Positions 26,711-34,433 of a DNA stretch of 45,406 nt are shown here, one piece after another (within the stretch, counting starts at the first letter, position 1; each line of letters starts with the position of its first letter). The notes beneath the pieces were generated by a model. That model worked only from the letters and a program-made list of their open reading frames with translations, ran no database searches and was not told the origin of the DNA. Position numbers and translations under genes: made by a program. Origin of the DNA: Spirochaetia bacterium (lineage in GTDB: Bacteria; Spirochaetota; Spirochaetia; Treponematales; Breznakiellaceae); NCBI GenBank assembly GCA_026002045.1, contig BOAV01000007.1:1-45406 (forward strand), read 5' to 3'.

Positions 26711-27187
26711 TTACGCCGGATAGTTCAGATTTTCCTTCCCTGCGTTTTTCAATACCGCTCCGTACCGCGCCGCTTCCCACTTGGCCATGTTCAGGTTTTG
26801 CTCCGAATAGTTGCCGCATTCCGCCGGGTCGGCGCCGGGGATGGCCCCTTCAAAGGCGGCGATCCAGTCCATCAGTTCCCGGATCAGGGGCAGGACTTCG
26901 GGGGAGGTCCGCTTCCCTTCCAGAATCACGTAGAACCCCGTGCGGCATCCCATGGGGCCGAAATAGACGGTCCTGTCCGCCCATTCTTTGTGGGAACGCA
27001 GGAAGGTCGCCCCCAGATGTTCGATGGTATGCAGGGCCGGCATGTCGATTACCGGTTCCCTGTTGGGTTCCTTAAAGCGCATGTCGAAGGTGGTCAGGAT
27101 GGTATCTCCAAACTTATCCTGCCGGGACACGTACAGCCCCGGTTTGAGACGCAGATGATCAACCTGAAAACTGGCAATTTTTTCCAT
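26711..27187 (-). CDS. luxS: S-ribosylhomocysteine lyase (AI-2 synthase)
   Basis: 158-residue enzyme that splits S-ribosylhomocysteine to homocysteine and DPD, the precursor of autoinducer 2. The metal site is H53 and H57 in 'LHTIEHLGATFLRSH' plus C124 in 'AECGNYSEQNL'; the catalytic cysteine is C81 in 'YFGPMGCRTGFY'. Length is normal. AAGGAG precedes the ATG. Its substrate is made by the product of mtnN, 14 bases upstream, so the two form a methyl-cycle unit at the end of a long operon. Confidence 0.97.
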   Translation of the reverse strand: MEKIASFQVDHLRLKPGLYVSRQDKFGDTILTTFDMRFKEPNREPVIDMPALHTIEHLGATFLRSHKEWADRTVYFGPMGCRTGFYVILEGKRTSPEVLPLIRELMDWIAAFEGAIPGADPAECGNYSEQNLNMAKWEAARYGAVLKNAGKENLNYPA

Positions 27188-27201
27188 AATACTTTAACTC
27201 C

Positions 27202-27915
27202 TTATTGGAAATTTTTTACGATCCGGCGGACGATCTCCGCCGAATGTTTTGAAGCAATGGGCAGGAACTCATCGTGGGTCATGGGGGATTCCGTGCCGGC
27301 GATGTCCGAGACCGCCCGGATGATCAGGGACGGGACGCCGAAGAGGGCGCAGGCGTGGGCAATGGCGGCCCCTTCCATCTCAACCGCCCGCATCTCCGGG
27401 AAGGTTTTGCGGACCACGGCGATTTTTTCCGGGACGTGCATAAAAACATCGCCGGAACCGATGATCCCCCGGACATGGTTAAAATCCACGGGGAGGATCT
27501 TTTCCGCCTTGAGCTGGTTTATCGCGGTTTCCGCCCGCCGCATCAGTTCTTCGCTTACGGGAAACACCGTGGGCTGGCCGGGGATCTGGCCGCTTTCGTA
27601 GTTAAAGGCGGTAACGTCAACATCGTGGTAGACCAGGCCGCCGGAAACGATGGCGTCCCCGAATTTCAGGGTGGGATCGATGCCCCCGGCGGAACCGGTG
27701 TTCAGGACCAGGCAAGGCTTGAAGTGGTCGATAAGCAGGGCGCAGCCCACGGCGGCGTTCACCTTGCCGATGCCGCAGAGGAGCAGCACAACCGGCTGGG
27801 CCGCAAGCTTCCCGGAATAAAATTCAAAGCTTCCGATTTTGGTAACAGCCGTATTTTGTAGTGCCGAGCGGAGGAGGCTGACCTCAGCTTCCATGGCGCC
27901 GATAATTCCAATCAT
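27202..27915 (-). CDS. mtnN: 5'-methylthioadenosine/S-adenosylhomocysteine nucleosidase
   Basis: 237 residues. It removes adenine from S-adenosylhomocysteine and methylthioadenosine. The start MIGIIGAMEAEV matches the family and includes the active-site glutamate (E11, E12 in E. coli). 'LVLNTGSAGGIDPTLKFGD', 'AVEMEGAAIAHACALFGVP' and 'IRAVSDIAG' are the conserved nucleoside-binding and catalytic segments. No obvious ribosome site; translation may be coupled to the gene seven bases upstream. Next to luxS, it supplies S-ribosylhomocysteine. Confidence 0.96.
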   Translation of the reverse strand: MIGIIGAMEAEVSLLRSALQNTAVTKIGSFEFYSGKLAAQPVVLLLCGIGKVNAAVGCALLIDHFKPCLVLNTGSAGGIDPTLKFGDAIVSGGLVYHDVDVTAFNYESGQIPGQPTVFPVSEELMRRAETAINQLKAEKILPVDFNHVRGIIGSGDVFMHVPEKIAVVRKTFPEMRAVEMEGAAIAHACALFGVPSLIIRAVSDIAGTESPMTHDEFLPIASKHSAEIVRRIVKNFQ

Positions 27916-27922
27916 TTTATTT

Positions 27923-28441
27923 TCAGACTATGGAATAGTGATCGCCGATATCTCTGCGCCAGTCGGCCCGGTTTTCCTTGTCTTCCCATTCGACTATTTT
28001 TTTGATTTTGAAGTTCCGGCTGTCCGGGGGATTTGGGAACTGAACCACGCCGAAGCGGCCGCCTCCGATATAGGTTACGGCATCCCCCGGTTCCAGAATT
28101 TCCCCTTCCTCAAGCCGGGCGATCACGCAGTCAAAATGAACGGGCAGGGCGGAGCTTTTATCGGTGATGGCCGTGGACATATCCTCGATGGGTTTACCAC
28201 AGTAGGGGCAGTCGGGTGATGGGATGGGCTCGGTGGATAATTGGGGAGGAACCCATCTTGGCCGGTCAAGCCAGACCTTGGGAGGGGGGGCGTAACACCG
28301 CAGCTCATCGGAGACCTTTTTGCCGCTCCGTTGGGAATTATTTTGGGCGTTTTGCCCGCCATTTTGCCCCTTGTCTGAGCCCCGTTCCCGGCGTTTGAAG
28401 GGTCTCCTCCGGTTATTTCCGCCCTTTCCGCTGCCGCTCAT
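27923..28441 (-). CDS. basic protein with CxxC...HxxC zinc-type motif, unknown function
   Basis: 172 residues from the ATG at 28441, chosen over an upstream ATG at 28477 because AAGGAGG stands just before it. The first 60 residues are strongly basic and glycine/asparagine-rich (MSGSGKGGNNRRRPFKRR...), like RNA-binding tails. The middle has 'CPYCGKPIEDMS' and, 30 residues later, 'PVHFDCVIARL', a CxxC/HxxC set suited to one zinc ion. The C-terminal half has 'YIGGGRFGVVQFPNPPDSRN'. I do not recognise a named family. Position after ribosomal-operon genes and the basic tail hint at an RNA or ribosome link. Confidence 0.75.
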   Translation of the reverse strand: MSGSGKGGNNRRRPFKRRERGSDKGQNGGQNAQNNSQRSGKKVSDELRCYAPPPKVWLDRPRWVPPQLSTEPIPSPDCPYCGKPIEDMSTAITDKSSALPVHFDCVIARLEEGEILEPGDAVTYIGGGRFGVVQFPNPPDSRNFKIKKIVEWEDKENRADWRRDIGDHYSIV

Positions 28442-28589
28442 GATAAATTCCTCCTTGGGGTGCATCGAGAAGTTCATTGCTCAGTATCAGGGCTATCCGC
28501 TGAATCGCTCCGTTAAGATATTCTTCGTTATTTATCTTTTTACGCAGCGTCTCCAGTTTTAAGGGACCCAATCGAGATTCTTCTATCAT
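28413..28589 (-). CDS. small protein of unknown function (58 aa)
   Basis: The ATG at 28589 overlaps the yraN stop (ATGA), and the 3' end runs 29 bases into the next gene. The sequence (start MIEESRLGPLKLETLRKKIN, with 'YLNGAIQRIALILSNELLD') looks like a charged, two-helix protein. No family is recognised. Tight coupling on both sides and a protein-like composition support it as a real gene. Confidence 0.6.
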   Translation of the reverse strand: MIEESRLGPLKLETLRKKINNEEYLNGAIQRIALILSNELLDAPQGGIYHERQRKGRK

Positions 28590-28948
28590 ACACACTCCGT
28601 GAAGGCCGCTGCAAGGTGTTGAAAGACAAAAGGACTTATAAAAACCACATCAAAACGAATTTTCATCTCATTATATTCTCGATTGATGGCGAGAAAATAC
28701 TTAGCTGTTTCAATGATTCGGCGCTGTTTTTTTTCGTTTATTCCGTATTGAAGATCCTCCATCCCGTAGGCGGACCAGGCTTTAACTTCAATAAATACGA
28801 TGGTGTCCCCGTCCTGGGCAATGATATCAACTTCCCCCTTTGGGGAATGAAAATTGGTGGTGATGATCCGCATACCCTTTTTTTTAAGGGCCTCTGCGGC
28901 CCGCTTTTCACCATCCCGGCCTTTGCGGGTGTTGGCCGATTTAGGCAT
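28586..28948 (-). CDS. yraN: YraN-family (UPF0102) nuclease-like protein
   Basis: 120 residues. Family hallmarks are 'GRDGEKRAAEALKKKG' at the N-terminus and the PD-(D/E)XK-like core 'NFHSPKGEVDIIAQDGD' followed by 'TIVFIEVKAWS', then 'INEKKQRRIIETAKYFL' and 'IRFDVVFI'. I chose the ATG at 28948, overlapping the end of the HD-GYP gene by eight bases, rather than one nine codons upstream. YraN genes often lie near rplS and rnhB, as here. Its biological role is unsettled. Confidence 0.9.
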   Translation of the reverse strand: MPKSANTRKGRDGEKRAAEALKKKGMRIITTNFHSPKGEVDIIAQDGDTIVFIEVKAWSAYGMEDLQYGINEKKQRRIIETAKYFLAINREYNEMKIRFDVVFISPFVFQHLAAAFTECV

Positions 28949-29945
28949 TTTTTGCGGCAAGTTCTTCGGGTTCAATGGCCCGGACGATAAAGAGTTTCTT
29001 TTCGTTGAGCAAATGGATGAGGGCCCCTTCGCCCTGCCGGTTCACGGCGCCGGATTCAGTCATCAGGACACGGAGTGTGGGCCGCAGGGGGGCGTCCTTT
29101 TGAATCTCGACCACCCGGGCCCAGGCGCCGTTGTTGAGGAGTATAACGGAACCAATGGGATAGATCCCCATGGTCCGGATAAAGGCCTTGAGCACGTCGG
29201 GATCAAAACAGCGGTTGTTATCGGAAAGGAGGTTTTTCATGGCCTGATAGCCCACCAGGGGGTTTCGGTAGGATTTTTGGCTGACCATGGCTTCAAAGGC
29301 ATCCGCCACGGATATGATCCGCGCCCCAATGGCGATGTCTTCGCCGGAAAGCCGTCGGGGGTAGCCATGGCCGTCCCAGCGTTCGTGGTGCTGCAGGCCG
29401 ATAGACCCCACATCCCCGGGGAAAAGAAGTTCTTTGGAGAGGATAGTGTAGGTATGGACCGGATGGGTCTTTACCTGCTGGAGTTCTTCCTCGGAGAGGC
29501 CGCCCTTTTTGTCGAGAATTTCCCTGGGGAGCCTGAGCATACCCACATCGTGGAGCAGCGCCCCGGTGATGATCGGCAGGATTCGCGGCCGGGAAAGCTT
29601 GAGTTCCTGGGCGGTAAGGGCCGCCAGTATGGCGGAGTTTACCGAACTTTTTGCCAGTTCATGGCCCTCAACCTCTCCCCCCAGGATGTAGCCGATAATA
29701 CTGTCCCGCTCCTCCTGGATCGCCTTGAGCACTCCGGCGCTGATAGCGTCAACAGAACCAATAACATCGAAGGCGCTGAGCTCTATCGGGTTTCTTGCGG
29801 CAATTTTATCGAAAATTATAGCCAACTTTTCGATAAGGCCCGTATAGCTGCGGTAAGTCCCGGTGTTTTTCTGGATTTCCGTAAGGGAGAGGGAGCTTTT
29901 TTTAGCCGGGTCCGGGGCTGCCGGAGGGGGATCAGGGTTTGCCAT
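28941..29945 (-). CDS. HD-GYP domain protein, probable cyclic-di-GMP phosphodiesterase
   Basis: 334 residues. The N-terminal 90 residues have no recognised domain; the HD-GYP domain (about 95-265) has 'ALLHDVGMLRLPREIL' with H132-D133, 'LQHHERWDGHGYPRRLSGED' including the GYP triplet at 194-196, and 'RIISVADAFEAMVSQKSYR'. The last 65 residues form a small beta-rich tail ('YPIGSVILLNNGAWARVVEI'). The full motif set suggests an active enzyme degrading cyclic-di-GMP. Its neighbours on the 5' side resemble flagellar export proteins, in keeping with a motility link. Confidence 0.92.
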   Translation of the reverse strand: MANPDPPPAAPDPAKKSSLSLTEIQKNTGTYRSYTGLIEKLAIIFDKIAARNPIELSAFDVIGSVDAISAGVLKAIQEERDSIIGYILGGEVEGHELAKSSVNSAILAALTAQELKLSRPRILPIITGALLHDVGMLRLPREILDKKGGLSEEELQQVKTHPVHTYTILSKELLFPGDVGSIGLQHHERWDGHGYPRRLSGEDIAIGARIISVADAFEAMVSQKSYRNPLVGYQAMKNLLSDNNRCFDPDVLKAFIRTMGIYPIGSVILLNNGAWARVVEIQKDAPLRPTLRVLMTESGAVNRQGEGALIHLLNEKKLFIVRAIEPEELAAKNA

Positions 29946-29951
29946 TATCGT

Positions 29952-30209
29952 TTATCCTTTTTTATCCTTTGCCAGAACGAAGGCCAGGATTTTGGCCGCC
30001 GCTTCCCAGCACCAAACCGGTATGATGTCCCCGGTCTTGACCTCCGCCAAAAGCGCCGCCAGGGGAGGGTCTTCCGTAATTTCAATCCCCGCCTCACGGG
30101 CAAGGGCAATAATCCGCTCCGCTTCCCGGTCCCGTCCTGCGGCAAGCAGCCGGGGCGCCGGATCTTCGGTTTTATACCCGATAGCGGAGGCAATTTTCCG
30201 CCCTTTCAT
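29952..30209 (-). CDS. FlhB C-terminal-like protein (FlhX/YlqH, EscU/YscU/HrcU family)
   Basis: 85 residues from the ATG at 30209, one base after the previous stop, with AGGAGG before it. 'MKGRKIASAIGY' and 'PRLLAAGRDREAERIIALAR', then 'GIEITEDPPLAALLAEVKTG' and 'IPVWCWEAAAKILAFVLA', follow the cytoplasmic domain of the flagellar export gate protein FlhB. The autocleavage NPTH motif and membrane part are missing, as in Bacillus YlqH. Such stand-alone FlhB tails may take the place of FlhB's own cleaved domain. Here it follows a possible FliK-like gene. Confidence 0.85.
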   Translation of the reverse strand: MKGRKIASAIGYKTEDPAPRLLAAGRDREAERIIALAREAGIEITEDPPLAALLAEVKTGDIIPVWCWEAAAKILAFVLAKDKKG

Positions 30210-30210
30210 A

Positions 30211-31191
30211 TTACACCTCCTCATTTACCGGAATCAAGGTTTCATCCCTGCTATCCGGGGCAAATGGGGGGAATTCCTCATCATTTCGCATTTGTACCTG
30301 TTCCGGAGCGAGTCCCAAAAGTCCGGCCAGTTCCCTTTCCATTGATCGAAGGGCCCGGACAGAAGCCTTTTTGGAAGAAGGGTCTCCGGGCCGGAAGCTG
30401 CCGGTCAGCTGCAGCCTGCCCCCGGCAGGATTATTTGCAATAAAAAGCCAATGCTGATCTTCACCGGCTATTTCCAGGGCCATTCGCTCTGCCCGAAACC
30501 CCTGGGTGGTAAATTCCGGCGTCAACAATATCCGCAGGGTCACCGCAAAATCATGGCCCTGATCGTCAAAGGAAAAGGGAAATACCATCCACCGCTGCCC
30601 ATTTTTACCGGGCAGGGAATTCATCATATTGATGAGGGGATTTTGTTCCCCGGCCTGCAGAATTTTGTTTCGCAAAGATTCCACGTCCCTTGGTTTCTTG
30701 TTTCGATTCCGGTCCTTGTTCGGGCTGCCGTTTCCGGTCCCGGCGCCGCCGTCACCGGAACGCCGTTTGTCGGGATCAATGGCAAGGTGCTGCGACAGCG
30801 ACCTCGCATAGTCCGCCAAACTATCCCGGCTCAGTTCTACCCCTTTGTCCAGAGCAACAGCGGCGGCCAGGGACAGGGCTTCCCGTGTTTGTGCGGAATG
30901 TTCCGCGCTCAAGCTCTGGCGGCGGATTTTGGTCAAAAGGCCGCTTTCCAGGGGAAGGGAAAAATACCGGGCAAAGGCGATTATCGAGGCGGATAATTTA
31001 TCCTGTGGAAGTCCCAGTTTGGCAAGCAATGAGGAAGGGGTAGTTAGTAATTGAGGAGGGGGCCGGATTTGGGTTGGGAAACCGGTTTTACCACCGGCCT
31101 TGGCATCCCCGGCGGATTTTATCTGTCCGGGGGCAGCTTCGCCGGGTGTTCTATGAGAAGAACCGGGGGCGTTTATCCGCGAAGTAAACAT
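30211..31191 (-). CDS. FliK/YlqG-like hypothetical protein
   Basis: 326 residues. It has a low-complexity, Pro/Gly/Ala-rich N-terminus (1-50), a helical region (55-130), a basic hydrophilic linker (about 140-170, rich in G, N, K and R), then a more ordered C-terminal domain with 'GQRWMVFPFSFDDQGHDFAV' followed by 'TLRILLTPEF', ending in an acidic tail. The layout (disordered N-terminus, C-terminal globular domain with paired strands) is like flagellar hook-length proteins and Bacillus YlqG, and YlqG likewise precedes an FlhB-tail gene downstream of rplS. Direct similarity to FliK is weak by eye, so the assignment rests mainly on position. Confidence 0.7.
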   Translation of the reverse strand: MFTSRINAPGSSHRTPGEAAPGQIKSAGDAKAGGKTGFPTQIRPPPQLLTTPSSLLAKLGLPQDKLSASIIAFARYFSLPLESGLLTKIRRQSLSAEHSAQTREALSLAAAVALDKGVELSRDSLADYARSLSQHLAIDPDKRRSGDGGAGTGNGSPNKDRNRNKKPRDVESLRNKILQAGEQNPLINMMNSLPGKNGQRWMVFPFSFDDQGHDFAVTLRILLTPEFTTQGFRAERMALEIAGEDQHWLFIANNPAGGRLQLTGSFRPGDPSSKKASVRALRSMERELAGLLGLAPEQVQMRNDEEFPPFAPDSRDETLIPVNEEV

Positions 31192-31214
31192 ACGGAATAG
31201 AGCCCCCTTTTCCC

Positions 31215-31598
31215 TTAATTTTGGACGACTTCAGCCTTGTCCCGGGTGTCTTTTTTGGTAATGAGCTCCTTGATTTTGGCGCTCTTGCCGATTTTTTCCC
31301 GGATATAGTACAGTTTGGCCCGGCGGACACGGCCGGGGCGGGTCACTTCAACCTTGGCGATCCGGGGGGAGTGAAGGGGGAATACCCGTTCAACCCCGAC
31401 GCCGTAGGAATTTTTCCGCACCGTGAAGGTTTTGCCCACCCGGGAATTTTTCATCGCAATAACCAGACCTTCGTAGATCTGGATCCGTTCGGTCTTGCCT
31501 TCAACGATCTTGAAATGCACCTTTACGGTATCTCCGACCTTAAAATCATCAACTTCGCCCTTCATCTGGGCTTCTTCAATGGCTCTGATTTCATTCAT
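31215..31598 (-). CDS. rplS: 50S ribosomal protein L19
   Basis: 127 residues. 'FKVGDTVKVHFKIVEGKTER', 'QIYEGLVIA', 'FTVRKNSYGVGVERVFPLHS' and 'RRAKLYYIRE' are the L19 signature stretches. It is slightly longer than the usual 115 because of a C-terminal charged extension. Its ATG overlaps the end of trmD by eight bases, so the pair is translationally coupled. Confidence 0.98.
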   Translation of the reverse strand: MNEIRAIEEAQMKGEVDDFKVGDTVKVHFKIVEGKTERIQIYEGLVIAMKNSRVGKTFTVRKNSYGVGVERVFPLHSPRIAKVEVTRPGRVRRAKLYYIREKIGKSAKIKELITKKDTRDKAEVVQN

Positions 31599-32340
31599 TT
31601 TTCCGCAACTCCTCTATTATCTTACAAGTTTCAGTATCAAAAAGTCCCGTTTCCTCACCCCGGCGGATCAAATCCGGCCGCATGGCAAGGGTTTTTTCGA
31701 TCCGCTTCCGCAGACGCCAACGCCGTATGTTTTCGTGGTGCCCGGAAAGCAAAATATCAGGAACTTTGAGCATATCATAAACTTCCGGCCGTGTATACTG
31801 GGGATACTCCAAAAGTCCCCCGGAAAAACTTTCCTCATCCAGGGACGCCGGGGTGATCACCTGATCCACCAGCCTATAGGTGGCGTCGATGAGCGCCAGG
31901 GCCGCAACCTCCCCGGAGGAAAGCACATAATCCCCCACAGAAATCTCATCGTCCACATAGAGGTCGATGATCCGCTGGTCGATCCCCTCGTAACGGCCGC
32001 AGAGGAGGATAAGCTCTGTACAGCCCGCCAGTTCCTTTGCTAAAGCTTGGTTAAAAGGCCGTCCCGAAGGGGACAAATAGATCACTCGTTTTTTTCCCTC
32101 ATTTAATCCATGTACGCCGGCGGCTTCAAGGGCCCGGCCCAGGGGTTCGGCGAGCATGAGCATCCCCGGACCGCCGCCGTAGGGGGCGTCATCGCAGGTA
32201 TTGTGCCTGTCCTGGGCAAAATCCCGGATATTTATCGCCTGATACTCCACAATGCCTCGGCTTACCGCCTTGGCCATGATGGAAGTGGCGAAAAAAGCGT
32301 CGGTAATTTCCGGGAAAAGGGTCAGCACCGTGTACTTCAT
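31591..32340 (-). CDS. trmD: tRNA (guanine-N1-)-methyltransferase
   Basis: 249-residue enzyme methylating G37 of tRNAs with S-adenosylmethionine. The knot region shows 'YLSPSGRPFNQALAKELAG', 'LLCGRYEGIDQRI' and 'ISVGDYVLSSGEVAALALID'; the start 'MKYTVLTLFPE' and 'DDAPYGGGPGMLM' also match. The ATG overlaps the end of rimM by four bases. Confidence 0.98.
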   Translation of the reverse strand: MKYTVLTLFPEITDAFFATSIMAKAVSRGIVEYQAINIRDFAQDRHNTCDDAPYGGGPGMLMLAEPLGRALEAAGVHGLNEGKKRVIYLSPSGRPFNQALAKELAGCTELILLCGRYEGIDQRIIDLYVDDEISVGDYVLSSGEVAALALIDATYRLVDQVITPASLDEESFSGGLLEYPQYTRPEVYDMLKVPDILLSGHHENIRRWRLRKRIEKTLAMRPDLIRRGEETGLFDTETCKIIEELRKNE

Positions 32341-32879
32341 TCAAGAATCCACCGGTTGAGGAGCGCTATTTTACGGGTTTCAAGGTTTACTTCCCCAAAA
32401 AACTCGTCCCGGAAGGGAACCAGCCGGGTAACGCCTGAAAGGAGCTTGACTTCCGCCAAATTTCCACCCCCGCCTTCGAGAATATCCGTGATCCGGCCCA
32501 AAATTTCAGGTTTTTCGTCATCGGGAGCCCCTTCGGGGGCAACAGATGGGTCTAAAACCACCTCAAGGCCCCGGAGATCCTCGATATAGTACTCGCCTTT
32601 TTTGAGGGGGCTGGCCTGTTTCCGGTCCACGATAAGCTCTGCGCCGCCCAGGGCCTTTGCGTCTTCCGGACTGTCGATGCCCTTGAACTTTATCACAAGC
32701 GACGGGAAACCGGGGGCGCTTTCTTCGATTTCCCGGATTCGTTCTGTAGTACCTTGACGAAGCGTTACCGATGTGAGTTTCAGCAGATGATCGATTTCCC
32801 CGGACAGGGACCTGACTTTGACAAAACCCTTGAGCCCAAAGGGAGAGCCCACAAGGCCAACCACAAATTGTTCTGTCAT
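32337..32879 (-). CDS. rimM: 16S rRNA processing protein RimM
   Basis: 180 residues. The N-terminal part has 'VGLVGSPFGLKGFVKVRSLS' and the C-terminal PRC-barrel has 'KKGEYYIEDLRGLEVVLD' and 'LVPFRDEFFGEVNLETRKI'. RimM assists maturation of the 30S head. It is placed between khpA and trmD as in most bacteria; stop and trmD start overlap. Confidence 0.96.
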   Translation of the reverse strand: MTEQFVVGLVGSPFGLKGFVKVRSLSGEIDHLLKLTSVTLRQGTTERIREIEESAPGFPSLVIKFKGIDSPEDAKALGGAELIVDRKQASPLKKGEYYIEDLRGLEVVLDPSVAPEGAPDDEKPEILGRITDILEGGGGNLAEVKLLSGVTRLVPFRDEFFGEVNLETRKIALLNRWILE

Positions 32880-32924
32880 GGTTTAATAAAGAGAGGCTGG
32901 GCCGAAGGGTTCAGTCAATGGACT

Positions 32925-33158
32925 TTAGTCCAAAATTTCCAGAACCGTATGCTTGCCGGTCTTGGCGGTGGCGGCCTGCAGCACGGTTCTGATGGCCTTG
33001 GCAATGCGGCCATGTTTGCCGATTACCTTACCGATGTCGCCCTCGGCTACCCGGAGTTCCAGAATGGTGGATTTTTCACCCTCCACAACGCTGACCTGTA
33101 CTGCGGAGGGGTCATCCACCAGAGATTTTACGATATATTCAACCAGATCTTTTTCCAT
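32925..33158 (-). CDS. khpA: KH-domain RNA-binding protein KhpA (YlqC)
   Basis: 77 residues forming one KH domain, with the nucleic-acid-binding GxxG loop as G47-K-H-G50 in 'IGKVIGKHGRIAKAIRTVL'. The start 'MEKDLVEYIVKSLVDDP' is typical. Lies between rpsP and rimM, its conserved place. Known members act with KhpB on RNA and cell division. Confidence 0.95.
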   Translation of the reverse strand: MEKDLVEYIVKSLVDDPSAVQVSVVEGEKSTILELRVAEGDIGKVIGKHGRIAKAIRTVLQAATAKTGKHTVLEILD

Positions 33159-33201
33159 TCAAATACCTTTCCTTGGCAAAACAGACGGCAAAAACCCAAT
33201 C

Positions 33202-33450
33202 TTACAGGGAAATATTCTTTTTGTTCAGAATTTTGCGGACCGTATCACTGACAATCGCGCCGTTCTGCAGCCATGCCTTTACCTTATCCTCGGACAGCAG
33301 AATCTGCTTGTCCTCGGCCTCGATGGGATGATAATACCCCAGTTCTTCGATGGTCTTCCCATCCCGGGGAGCCCGTTTGTCTATTACCACGATGCGGTAA
33401 TAGGGGCGTTTTTTGGTTCCAAATTTCTTGAGCCTGATGGTGGCGCTCAT
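33202..33450 (-). CDS. rpsP: 30S ribosomal protein S16
   Basis: 82 residues starting 'MSATIRLKKFGTKKRPYYRI' and continuing with 'VVIDKRAPRDGKTIEELGYY', the S16 pattern. TAGGAGG precedes the ATG and a strong promoter lies at 33480-33508. First gene of the ribosomal/RNA-modification operon. Confidence 0.98.
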   Translation of the reverse strand: MSATIRLKKFGTKKRPYYRIVVIDKRAPRDGKTIEELGYYHPIEAEDKQILLSEDKVKAWLQNGAIVSDTVRKILNKKNISL

Positions 33451-33479
33451 GTATCCTCCTAAGGAATAAGTGAATTTGA

Positions 33480-33508
33480 ATCATACAAAATCAGCGGAGT
33501 TTAGTCAA
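33480..33508 (-). promoter_or_regulatory. promoter of the rpsP operon
   Basis: On the minus strand TTGACT (33508-33503), a 17-base spacer and TATGAT (33485-33480) form a near-consensus promoter 30 bases before the rpsP ATG. It lies just past the pyrD stop, so the ribosomal operon need not depend on pyr transcription. Confidence 0.7.
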
Positions 33509-33527
33509 TGGTTTGCGCATAGCCTTA

Positions 33528-34433
33528 TCATACTATTCCCCGAATTTCCTGTATGCCGCCGATTCCCTGGTCCTCAAGCCAGCTTTGCATCCCCTCCAGA
33601 ATATCAAGAGAGACCGAAGGCTTCATGAAACTGGCGCTGCCTATCTGGAGGATCCGCGCTCCGGCCATGATAAACTCAAGCGCGTCCTGCCAGGTAGAAA
33701 TGCCGCCCATGCCCATCACCGGGATCGAAACCGCCTTTGCCGTCTGGTGGACCATGCGCAGGGCAATGGGCTTGATAGCCGGCCCGGAGAGGCCCGCGTA
33801 GGTGTTGTCGAACACGGGACGGCGCTTGGTTATGTCTACCGCCATGGCAAGGAAGGTGTTCGTCAGGGAGATGCCGTCGGCGCCTTCTTCCTCGCAGACT
33901 CTGGCAAGGGCGGCCATGTCTTCGGCGTTAGGTGAAAGTTTTACCACCAGCCTGTGCTTTGTGACGGCGCGGATTTTTTTGACCACTTCCCGGGCGGTTT
34001 CGGCTTTGAGACCGAAGTTCATGCCTCCGGCTTTGACGTTAGGGCAGGAGATATTGAGTTCCAGTATGTCGAATTCCGCGGCGTCCAGGAGTTCCGCCCC
34101 CTCAAGGTAGTCGTCAATGGAGTGGCCCCCCAGGTTGACGATGACCGCCGGCCCCAGGGCCTTCATTTTGGGCAGTTCCCGGCTGATAAAGTCCCGCACC
34201 CCCGGGTTTTCCAGGCCCACGCTGTTCATGATGCCCCCCGGGGTTTCCCAGATACGTATACCGCTGTTCCCCGGACGGGCGTGCAGGGTGAGTCCCTTGG
34301 AGCAGATCCCCCCCAGACGGCTGACATCAAAAATGCCGGCGTACTCTTCGCCAAAACCGCAGGTTCCCGAAGCCAAAACCAGGGGATTCTTGAAGGTAAT
34401 CCCGGCAAAATCCGTTTCCAGTCTTGTTTTCAT
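33528..34433 (-). CDS. pyrD: dihydroorotate dehydrogenase, class 1B catalytic subunit
   Basis: 301 residues. It oxidises dihydroorotate to orotate using FMN. 'LVLASGTCGFGEEY', 'NSVGLENPGV' and the active-site cysteine in 'ELNISCPNVKAGG' (class 1 enzymes use Cys) are visible, with 'GMGGISTWQDALEFIMAGA' binding the FMN phosphate. The ATG at 34433 overlaps the pyrK stop (ATGA); a longer open frame upstream is just read-through of pyrK sequence. Confidence 0.96.
   Translation of the reverse strand: MKTRLETDFAGITFKNPLVLASGTCGFGEEYAGIFDVSRLGGICSKGLTLHARPGNSGIRIWETPGGIMNSVGLENPGVRDFISRELPKMKALGPAVIVNLGGHSIDDYLEGAELLDAAEFDILELNISCPNVKAGGMNFGLKAETAREVVKKIRAVTKHRLVVKLSPNAEDMAALARVCEEEGADGISLTNTFLAMAVDITKRRPVFDNTYAGLSGPAIKPIALRMVHQTAKAVSIPVMGMGGISTWQDALEFIMAGARILQIGSASFMKPSVSLDILEGMQSWLEDQGIGGIQEIRGIV

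Noticed and set aside
28854..30443. 529-codon open frame on the plus strand
   Set aside because: It runs antisense to yraN, the HD-GYP gene, the FlhB-tail gene and part of the YlqG-like gene, all supported by conserved motifs. No family features are seen in it.
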